A program made the position numbers and the translations under genes. 5,239 bases of DNA from Acidobacteriota bacterium (GTDB taxonomy: Bacteria > Acidobacteriota > Terriglobia > Bryobacterales > Bryobacteraceae), in the NCBI GenBank assembly GCA_021788955.1, contig JAJYKC010000248.1, positions 1 to 5,239 of the forward strand, given 5' to 3'. Below are positions 1 to 4,598 of this stretch, one piece after another. The first letter of the stretch is position 1. The number at the start of each line of letters is the position of its first letter. The notes under the pieces are model-generated. The model searched no databases. It had not been told where the DNA came from and saw nothing but the letters and a program-made list of their open reading frames with translations.

Positions 1-1
1 C

Positions 2-1888
2 CCCATCCCCACCACCGCCGAAGCCACGGACTCCGGCACGCTCCGCCTCACCGGCAAAGCGCCCTCCCACGTCGCACCCAATTACCAGAACACCGCCAAC
101 CCCATCGTCTACGACCCCGCCGAAGGCAAGGGCATGCGCTTCGAAGCCCGCCTCCAGGCCCTCGCCGAAGGAGGCTCCATCCGCGCCGCCGGCCACACCC
201 TGCGCATCGAAAACGCCCGCGCCCTCACCTTCATCCTCGCCGCCAACACCGGGTTCCGCGGCTTCGACCGCAACCCCGACGGCTCCTCCGCCTCGATCGC
301 CGAAGCCTGCCGCCGCCAGACCGAAGCCGCCACCCGCAAGTCCTACGCCGCCCTCCGCGCCGCCCACATCGCCGGCCACCAATCTCTCTTCCACCGCGTC
401 GCCCTCGAACTCCCCCAGTCCGCCTCCTCCCATCTCCCCACCGACGAGCGCCTCCGCGACTTCCCCGCCCATCCCGACCCGGACCTCGCCGCCCTCTACT
501 TCCAATACGGCCGCTACTTACTCATTGCAAGTTCCCGCCCCGGCGCCCAACCCGCCAACTTACAAGGCATCTGGAACGAACTCATGCAACCGCCCTGGAG
601 TTCGAACTGGACCACAAACATCAACACCCAGATGAATTACTGGCACGCCGAAACCTGTAACTTACCCGAGTGCCACTTACCCCTGTTCGATCTCATCGAA
701 GGCTTGAGTAAGAACGGCGCCAAAACCGCGCAAATCAACTACGGCTGCCGCGGCTGGGTCTCCCACCACAACGCCGACCTCTGGCGCCAGTCCGCGCCCG
801 TCGGCGACTACGGCCACGGCTCGCCCACCTGGGCGAACTGGCCCATGAGCGGCCCCTGGCTCTGCGCCCACCTCTGGGAGCACTACGCCTTCAGCGGCGA
901 CACCGCCTTCCTCCGCTCCCGCGCCTACCCGGTCATGAAATCTTCCGCCGAGTTCTATCTCGACTGGTTGATCGAGCGCGGCGACGGCCACCTCACCACC
1001 TGCCCCTCCGAGTCCACCGAAAACAACTTCCTCGCCCCCGACGGGCGCGTCGCCGAAACCAGCGACGGCTGCACCATGGACATGGCTCTCATCTCCGAAC
1101 TCTTCACCCACTGCATCGACGCCGCCCGCATCCTCGGCCTCGATTCCGAACTCTCCGCCCGCCTCGCCGCCGCCCGCGCCCGCCTCATCCCCTACCAAAT
1201 CGGCCGGTACGGCCAGCTCCAGGAATGGTCGCAAGACTTTGAAGAAAGCACCCCCGGCCAGCGCCACATGTCGCACCTGTACCCGCTCTACCCCGGCGGC
1301 GAATTCACCTCCCGCCGCAACCAGAAGTTCTGGCACGCCTCGCGCGTCTCCCTCGACCGCCGCCTCGCCGCGGGCGGCGCCTACACCGGTTGGAGCCGCG
1401 CCTGGGCCATCTGCTTCTGGGCCCGCCTCCTCGACGCCGAAAAGGCCTGGGAGTCCGTCCGCCTCCTGCTCCAACACTCCACCGGACCCAACTTATTCGA
1501 CACCCACCCCGCCGGCAAATCCTGGATCTTCCAAATCGACGGTAACTTCGGCGCCACCGCCGCCATCGCTGAAATGCTCCTCCAAAGCCACGACGGCGGC
1601 ATTGACTTTCTTCCCGCCCTCCCGAACGCCTGGCACACCGGCCGCGTGAAAGGTCTCCGCGCCCGCGCCGGCCTCACCATCGACCTCGCCTGGGCCGCCG
1701 GCAAAGCCACCACCGCCACCCTCCACCCCACTCTCGCCCGCGAACACCTCCTCCGCCCCGCCCCCGGCACGCGCATCGCCTCGCTCCGCACCGCCCGAGG
1801 CCGCGCCGTCCCCTTCGAACCAACCCCGGAAGGCGCCATCCGCGTCCGCCTCACGCCCGGCGAGACATACCGCCTGACCTTCGCTTGA
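2..1888 (+). CDS. GH95 alpha-L-fucosidase, C-terminal part (5' end off window)
   Basis: Exo-acting inverting glycosidase that removes terminal L-fucose, typically alpha-1,2-linked, from glycans. The frame is open from base 2, and the residues before the first ATG (134) already match the family (a 'LTGKAPSHV' then '[10 protein letters not shown]' pattern), so 134 is internal and the true start lies upstream. The visible 628 residues lack roughly the first 100-200 of a usual 750-800 residue GH95 protein. Diagnostic motifs are present: 'NLQGIWN'; '[10 protein letters not shown]', whose two Asn (617-619, 623-625) correspond to the catalytic Asn pair of the Bifidobacterium bifidum enzyme AfcA; 'PSESTENNF', with the likely general acid Glu at 1019-1021; 'GRYGQLQEW'; '[12 protein letters not shown]'; and '[16 protein letters not shown]', with the catalytic Asp at 1538-1540. 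The C-terminal part (from about 1600) is the beta-rich domain starting 'FLPALPNAW'. All catalytic positions are intact, so the gene looks functional. Export cannot be judged because the N-terminus is missing. Substrate linkage is inferred from the family only. Confidence 0.95.
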   Translation, partial: PIPTTAEATDSGTLRLTGKAPSHVAPNYQNTANPIVYDPAEGKGMRFEARLQALAEGGSIRAAGHTLRIENARALTFILAANTGFRGFDRNPDGSSASIAEACRRQTEAATRKSYAALRAAHIAGHQSLFHRVALELPQSASSHLPTDERLRDFPAHPDPDLAALYFQYGRYLLIASSRPGAQPANLQGIWNELMQPPWSSNWTTNINTQMNYWHAETCNLPECHLPLFDLIEGLSKNGAKTAQINYGCRGWVSHHNADLWRQSAPVGDYGHGSPTWANWPMSGPWLCAHLWEHYAFSGDTAFLRSRAYPVMKSSAEFYLDWLIERGDGHLTTCPSESTENNFLAPDGRVAETSDGCTMDMALISELFTHCIDAARILGLDSELSARLAAARARLIPYQIGRYGQLQEWSQDFEESTPGQRHMSHLYPLYPGGEFTSRRNQKFWHASRVSLDRRLAAGGAYTGWSRAWAICFWARLLDAEKAWESVRLLLQHSTGPNLFDTHPAGKSWIFQIDGNFGATAAIAEMLLQSHDGGIDFLPALPNAWHTGRVKGLRARAGLTIDLAWAAGKATTATLHPTLAREHLLRPAPGTRIASLRTARGRAVPFEPTPEGAIRVRLTPGETYRLTFA

Positions 1889-1911
1889 CCACCGCCCGCT
1901 CCTGCTAGCCT
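1885..1911 (+). promoter_or_regulatory. Candidate promoter of the DinB-like gene, apparently leaderless
   Basis: TTGACC (1885-1890) resembles a sigma-70 -35 box and overlaps the TGA stop of the GH95 gene. A TG-extended -10 element, TGCTAGCCT, lies at 1903-1911 with TAGCCT at 1906-1911, after a short 15-nt spacer. The expected transcription start, 6-7 nt further, falls on the GTG at 1918. No Shine-Dalgarno sequence precedes that codon, which fits leaderless translation. The -10 shares only TAnnnT with the consensus, so this is a positional and motif inference. Confidence 0.45.
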
Positions 1912-1917
1912 GTCTAC

Positions 1918-2439
1918 GTGCCCGAACCCGAGCCACAGCTCGATTGCCTCAACCAGCTCGAAGCCACGCCCTCCATCCTGCGCGGCCTCATGTGCGCGCT
2001 TACTGACGAAGACGCCCGCTGGAAGCCCGCCCCGGACCGTTTCTCCGTCGCCGAAATCCTGGCGCACCTGTCCCACTCCGAAGCCCACTGCTACCGCGCC
2101 AGGCTCGATCGCTTCCTCTCCGAAGACCTCCCCGAGTTCGCCCCCGACGACGCAAGCATGTACTACGATCTCTACCGCGGCGCCGATCCCGAACTTTCCT
2201 TCGATCACTTCGAAGACCAGCGCGAGACCAACATCGAATTCCTGCGCACCCTCCCCCGCACCGCCGGCGACCGCCGCGCCCGCCACCACGAAGCCGGCGA
2301 AATCACCCTCACCCAGATGCTCCACGAATGGGCGATGCACGACCTCGGCCACATCCGCCAGATCGCCGAACTCGTCCGCGCCCGCAAACACCTCGCCCCC
2401 GCCGGCCCCCTCGGCGCTTCGTACCACCTGAACCCGTAA
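1918..2439 (+). CDS. DinB-superfamily (DUF664-like) putative metal-binding protein
   Basis: A 173-residue cytosolic protein with the pattern of the DinB/YfiT four-helix-bundle superfamily. The N-terminal helix is followed by 'RWKPAPDRFSVAEILAHLSHSE', the usual 'W..a...wSv.eil.HL...E' signature, and near the C-terminus comes 'EWAMHDLGHIRQI'. His50, His141 and His145 are the expected metal-ligand triad and all are present. Characterised relatives include thiol-dependent S-transferases (bacillithiol, mycothiol) and many proteins of unknown function, so no substrate is assigned. The GTG start at 1918 is preferred because the promoter-like -10 element ends 6 nt upstream and the conserved region begins soon after; no ribosome-binding site is visible. 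It lies 29 nt after the GH95 stop, on the same strand, but probably has its own promoter. Codon use and C-rich + strand match GH95, so it belongs to the resident background. Confidence 0.85.
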   Translation: MPEPEPQLDCLNQLEATPSILRGLMCALTDEDARWKPAPDRFSVAEILAHLSHSEAHCYRARLDRFLSEDLPEFAPDDASMYYDLYRGADPELSFDHFEDQRETNIEFLRTLPRTAGDRRARHHEAGEITLTQMLHEWAMHDLGHIRQIAELVRARKHLAPAGPLGASYHLNP

Positions 2440-2442
2440 CCC

Positions 2443-2459
2443 GTGGCGTAACAAGCCAC
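2443..2459 (+). terminator. Weak hairpin just after the DinB-like stop codon
   Basis: GTGGC (2443-2447) and GCCAC (2455-2459) form a perfect 5-bp stem with a 7-nt loop, four bases after the TAA. There is no following T-run, so intrinsic termination is doubtful. It is listed because of its position. Confidence 0.2.
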
Positions 2460-2523
2460 CCTCACCGCCACGCACATGCTGCGCGCCGGCGGCAATCCGT
2501 CCGACGCCACCGTCGCCGGCCAC
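2452..2523 (+). pseudogene. Possible gamma-glutamyltransferase N-terminal remnant
   Basis: One frame of this short stretch (no in-frame stop after 2451) encodes 'LTATHMLRAGGNPSDATVAG'. This resembles the N-terminal signature of gamma-glutamyltransferases, in which a helix is followed by 'MLRAGGNAVDAAVAA'. Almost every codon from 2476 to 2529 ends in C or G, as in the resident genes. The coding look ends abruptly near 2535, after which codon preference disappears. No start signal and no downstream GGT sequence are present, so at most this is a decayed fragment. Chance similarity over about 20 residues in GC-rich DNA remains quite possible. Confidence 0.25.
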
Positions 2524-2552
2524 GCCCGCATTACCCCAACGAATCCGCAGGT

Positions 2553-2572
2553 ACGACCCATCCCAGGGTCGT
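2553..2572. repeat. Perfect 7-bp inverted repeat, 6-nt loop
   Basis: ACGACCC (2553-2559) and GGGTCGT (2566-2572) are exact reverse complements separated by six bases. The repeat ends 20 nt before a TACAAT -10 element, close to where a -35 box would be expected. It could be an operator for the downstream glycosylase gene or a transcript hairpin ending upstream readthrough. There is no T-run on either side. Confidence 0.5.
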
Positions 2573-2592
2573 CCAGCCAACCAACCTTGACC

Positions 2593-2598
2593 TACAAT
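2593..2598 (+). promoter_or_regulatory. Candidate -10 box for the HhH-GPD gene
   Basis: TACAAT matches the sigma-70 -10 consensus at five of six positions. Transcription would begin near 2604-2606, 20 nt or less before the candidate starts at 2612-2624. The expected -35 region (about 2570-2575) is poor in consensus bases and lies at the edge of the inverted repeat, so an activator or repressor may act here. A TTGACC directly abuts the -10 box (2587-2592) and is at the wrong spacing for a -35. Confidence 0.4.
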
Positions 2599-2623
2599 GA
2601 TCGTTTGAAGCCTGGACCGCCTG

Positions 2624-3394
2624 TTGCAGATCCATTGGACCATCGCCGACGACGAACTGAAAGCGGTACGTGCCCTTTTCACGACCATGGAGGAAAACGT
2701 CTTCGTTGTCCAACGCCTCCACGACAACGTGACCGGGAGCCCCCCTACCTTCCAGCGAGAGGAATTCTGGCGAGTAATGCTAGGTTGCCTTCTGACGACA
2801 CAGCAAGGATCGGGCCCAGACAGCCCCGTCACTCGGTTCCTGCGATGCAAACCCTTTCGCGCAAGCCTTCAGAACTGCTCGACCACTGGCGCTGAGATAC
2901 TGCTGAAAGCCGAACTGAGTAGCTTTGGAGGAATCCGGCGCGGAAACACAATAGCCAGGCACGCCCAGGCGAATCTCACGTGGTTGGACTCGGGCGGTTG
3001 GAAGGTCATGGAGGATGCCTTCGAGCGCCTTCGTGAACAGCGCGTAAGCGCGCCTTCTTGGGCCCACGTGGCCGTGGAGCGATCAGTAGCTGAAGCCGTC
3101 GACGAGAAGCTGCTTGGATTCGGCCCCAAGCAATCGCGAAACTTCTGGCAGTGGCTGGGAATGACGCGCTACGAGATCCCGCTCGACAGTCGAATCATGA
3201 AGTGGCTAACGAAGAATACTCGTCTACCCGTGAAAATCTCGGCGGCGAGCCTCGCTGATCAGGGCTGCTACGACCTAGTGATGAGTGCCGTTCACGCCCT
3301 CTGCGCCGCCGCGGACGTTCTGCCGTGCATGCTCGATGCTGCCGTCTTCGCCAGCTACGATCGTGAGTGGCTGCCGGACGAGCTCGAATATTGA
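2624..3394 (+). CDS. Stand-alone HhH-GPD superfamily DNA glycosylase-like protein
   Basis: A 256-residue protein (from TTG 2624) with the layout of the endonuclease III/OGG superfamily. An early helix 'FWRVMLGCLLTTQQ' (residues 48-61) resembles the conserved 'LLs.Q' helix. The helix-hairpin-helix is 'LLGFGPKQSRNFWQWLG' (163-179), followed by 'YEIPLDSRIMKWL' (183-195), the GPD-type segment. Asp188 (3185-3187) is the expected catalytic Asp. Lys169 (3128-3130) sits where OGG2-type archaeal 8-oxoguanine glycosylases carry their Schiff-base Lys ('GxGxKeAsHF'), which suggests a bifunctional base-excision enzyme. This is inferred from motif placement, and the lesion is unknown. The iron-sulfur cysteine motif of endonuclease III is absent. 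The start is uncertain: an in-frame TGA at 2606-2608 bounds the frame, with CTG 2612, CTG 2621, TTG 2624 and ATG 2687 (residue 22) possible, none with a clear ribosome-binding site. Base composition differs from the flanking resident genes. No partner gene overlaps it. Confidence 0.65.
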   Translation: MQIHWTIADDELKAVRALFTTMEENVFVVQRLHDNVTGSPPTFQREEFWRVMLGCLLTTQQGSGPDSPVTRFLRCKPFRASLQNCSTTGAEILLKAELSSFGGIRRGNTIARHAQANLTWLDSGGWKVMEDAFERLREQRVSAPSWAHVAVERSVAEAVDEKLLGFGPKQSRNFWQWLGMTRYEIPLDSRIMKWLTKNTRLPVKISAASLADQGCYDLVMSAVHALCAAADVLPCMLDAAVFASYDREWLPDELEY

Positions 3395-3400
3395 CGCTGG

Positions 3401-3410
3401 ACGCCCGGAC
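3401..3410. repeat. 10-bp direct repeat, copy 1
   Basis: ACGCCCGGAC occurs here, 6 nt after the glycosylase stop, and again at 4548-4557, 36 nt after the toxin stop. The two copies bracket the whole toxin-antitoxin segment. Flanking bases do not match, and a 10-bp GC-rich match may be chance. Confidence 0.25.
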
Positions 3411-3526
3411 ACATCATCCCCGCCCCGCAAGTGATCCACCTGGGCGAGAACTCACCGTCTCGTACAAAAGGGGGCCTCGGTCTCCGGTCTAGCCCAGAAT
3501 AAGCCGCTACCGAACAGAACCCTGCC

Positions 3527-3554
3527 GCGCGCGCCTCGCTCGCCGAGGGTGCGC
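3527..3554. other. GC-rich hairpin between glycosylase and TA operon
   Basis: CCTCG (3534-3538) pairs with CGAGG (3544-3548) over a 5-nt loop. The stem continues with six more pairs (3527-3532 with 3549-3554, including one G-T wobble) after a one-base bulge at 3533. No T-run follows on +, so it is not a standard intrinsic terminator. It could still block readthrough from the glycosylase gene or be incidental to local CG-rich sequence. Confidence 0.3.
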
Positions 3555-3723
3555 CCTTCGCAACCCGCTACCCGAATCCACGGACAGCACTCCCGGGCAT
3601 CACCGCCGCCCTATATGATTCTCGGCCCCGGCAACCAAGTCCTGATAGCCGCCAATAATGAAGGCCGTCGTCAGCAATCCCAACGTACTAAGCAATGCGC
3701 CGAGTCTTAAATTTCCTTCCCTG

Positions 3724-3755
3724 GTGTTTGATGCACATGAGTGAAACACTATAAT
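3724..3755 (+). promoter_or_regulatory. Promoter and likely operator of the vapBC-like operon
   Basis: A consensus -10 box TATAAT (3750-3755) is preceded at 16 nt by TTGATG (3728-3733), which matches four of six -35 bases. Transcription should begin near 3762, giving a leader of about 40 nt to the antitoxin ATG at 3802. Between the boxes lies a perfect inverted repeat, GTGTTT (3724-3729) and AAACAC (3744-3749). VapB-type antitoxins usually repress their own operon by binding such inverted repeats, so this is the best operator candidate. The promoter itself is the clearest in the window. Confidence 0.65.
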
Positions 3756-3801
3756 CAAGGTGTTGAAGCACGCAGGACAGCGGCCAAACGAGAGATCGGC
3801 T

Positions 3802-4053
3802 ATGTCGATAATTATCAATATCAAGCCGGAAGCGCAGGCTGAGCTGAACCGTCAGGCGGCGGCTCATGGCGTCAAACCAACGGACTACGCTGCAACCTTG
3901 CTCGAAGAAGCGGTGCACATGGGCGCGGCCAAGAAGCTGACCACGGATCAGCTCGACCGCACGCTGCAGGAACTCGCCCAGTTTTCTGCCAAGATCCCCC
4001 TCCTGCCGGATGAGGCATTCAGCCGCGAAGCCCTCTATCAGGATCATGACTGA
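3802..4053 (+). CDS. VapB-like antitoxin (ribbon-helix-helix type)
   Basis: An 83-residue predicted antitoxin. Residues 1-38 have a beta strand followed by two helices ('IIINIKPEAQAELNRQAAAHG', then 'KPTDYAATLLEEAV'), the pattern of a ribbon-helix-helix DNA-binding dimer. The acidic tail 'LPLLPDEAF-SREALYQDHD'-like segment (67-83) resembles tails that wrap around and inhibit PIN-domain toxins. The ATG at 3802 is chosen over the in-frame GTG at 3760 because the predicted transcript begins at about 3762, a GAGAG Shine-Dalgarno-like sequence lies at 3790-3794, and the conserved fold starts here. Its TGA overlaps the toxin ATG by one base, the usual coupled arrangement. It probably represses its own promoter through the repeat at 3724-3749. 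The class is inferred from fold pattern and partner; the exact VapB subfamily is not determined. Confidence 0.75.
   Translation: MSIIINIKPEAQAELNRQAAAHGVKPTDYAATLLEEAVHMGAAKKLTTDQLDRTLQELAQFSAKIPLLPDEAFSREALYQDHD
4040..4044 (+). promoter_or_regulatory. Ribosome-binding site of the toxin gene
   Basis: AGGAT lies inside the antitoxin coding end, 8 nt before the ATG at 4053. It supports that start codon and lets the toxin be translated from the shared transcript. Confidence 0.5.
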
Positions 4054-4511
4054 TGGCCGAGGGCGAGGCGTGTCTCCTAGACAGCAATATCCTTCTGCGC
4101 ATCAGCAAGAGCGATGATCCGCATCACTCCGTCATCACCGGCGCACTAAAGGCGCTCGTCGCGCAGGGAGCGCGTCTCTGTTATACATCGCAAACCCTCG
4201 CGGAGTTTTGGAACGCATCGACTAGGCCGCTCGATAAGAACGGCTTCGGCCTGAGCGTCGCTGAGACAAACCAGCTCGCGCGCGTAATTGAGCGCGATTT
4301 CGAGTTCCTGCCGGACAACCGCGAAACGCACGAGCGATGGCGCGCCCTGCTCGTGAAGCACAGCGTTCGGGGAGTACAGGTTTACGATGCGAAACTCGCG
4401 GCCACAATGTACACGTACGGTATTAGTTGGCTACTGACTATCAACGTACGCGACTTCAAGCGATTTGATGGCCTGCTGGCCCTACACCCGGACGAAGTTC
4501 GCGAACGCTAA
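4053..4511 (+). CDS. VapC-like PIN-domain ribonuclease toxin
   Basis: A 152-residue PIN-domain protein, full length for the family. Toxins of this type are Mg2+-dependent ribonucleases that cut tRNA or rRNA and stop translation when the antitoxin is lost. The acidic active-site set is visible: Asp10 in 'LLDSNILLR', Glu51 in 'TLAEFWN', Asp112 in 'VYDAKLAATM' and Asp134 in 'LLTINVRDFKRF'. All are intact, so the toxin should be active. The start ATG shares its A with the antitoxin TGA (TGATG), and an AGGAT ribosome-binding site lies 8 nt upstream. It has no promoter of its own and depends on the one at 3728-3755. No terminator hairpin was found in the 71 nt before the end of the convergent GH38 gene. 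The RNA target cannot be told from sequence. Confidence 0.9.
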   Translation: MAEGEACLLDSNILLRISKSDDPHHSVITGALKALVAQGARLCYTSQTLAEFWNASTRPLDKNGFGLSVAETNQLARVIERDFEFLPDNRETHERWRALLVKHSVRGVQVYDAKLAATMYTYGISWLLTINVRDFKRFDGLLALHPDEVRER

Positions 4512-4518
4512 CGAACGT

Positions 4519-4598
4519 CTCACCCGAACCTCCGACCAGAACGCCAAACGCCCGGACGCGATCAAAAAGCTCCCCCCACCCCTCACCTCACCCGAACC
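4519..4598. repeat. 12-bp direct repeat at the end of the GH38 gene
   Basis: CTCACCCGAACC occurs at 4519-4530 and again at 4587-4598. The second copy is inside the last codons of the minus-strand GH38 gene, just before its stop. The first lies downstream of that stop, 8 nt past the toxin stop. It may mark a small duplication of the GH38 3' end at the right edge of the inserted block. Confidence 0.4.
4548..4557. repeat. 10-bp direct repeat, copy 2
   Basis: Second copy of ACGCCCGGAC (first at 3401-3410). Together they flank the toxin-antitoxin segment. The significance is uncertain. Confidence 0.25.

Larger units (their letters stand above)
3395..3723. other. Gene-free intergenic stretch
   Basis: No frame on either strand carries a recognisable product, start signal and consistent codon preference. 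It holds a GC-rich hairpin (3527-3554) and one copy of a 10-bp repeat (3401-3410). From about 3600 the base composition becomes AT-richer, leading into the toxin-antitoxin promoter. A minus-strand open frame (3824 to 3600) encodes a hydrophobic segment, 'LGLLTTAFIIGG', but overlaps the antitoxin start and shows no family match that I recognise. No tRNA cloverleaf could be found. Confidence 0.6.

Noticed and set aside
134..136. ATG as the start of the GH95 gene
   Set aside because: GH95-conserved sequence continues in frame upstream to base 2, so this Met is internal.
677..1477. Long minus-strand open frame opposite GH95
   Set aside because: It is a Gly/Ala/Val/Glu-rich low-complexity translation, typical of the antisense of a C3-biased gene; the + strand carries clear GH95 motifs.
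1381..2850. Very long minus-strand open frame across GH95, DinB and the glycosylase start
   Set aside because: It spans several well-supported + genes, has repetitive Gly/Val/Arg composition and shows no recognisable domain.
2476..2895. + strand 139-codon frame running into the glycosylase gene
   Set aside because: Its later part is an out-of-frame shadow of the glycosylase; only the first part (2452-2523) shows any family resemblance.
3480..3600. Possible tRNA or attachment site in the GC-rich intergenic stretch
   Set aside because: No acceptor, anticodon and T-arm set could be folded on either strand, and no integrase is nearby.
3760..3762. GTG as the antitoxin start
   Set aside because: It lies at or before the predicted transcription start and would add 14 residues with no resemblance to RHH antitoxins; ATG 3802 has a better ribosome-binding site.
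3600..3824. Minus-strand 74-codon frame with a hydrophobic segment
   Set aside because: It overlaps the TA promoter and antitoxin start, has no visible ribosome-binding site and no recognised family; at most it is a membrane-protein remnant.
4497..4506. Palindrome GTTCGCGAAC at the toxin gene end
   Set aside because: It is a short self-complementary coding sequence with no loop or T-run, so it is not a plausible terminator.
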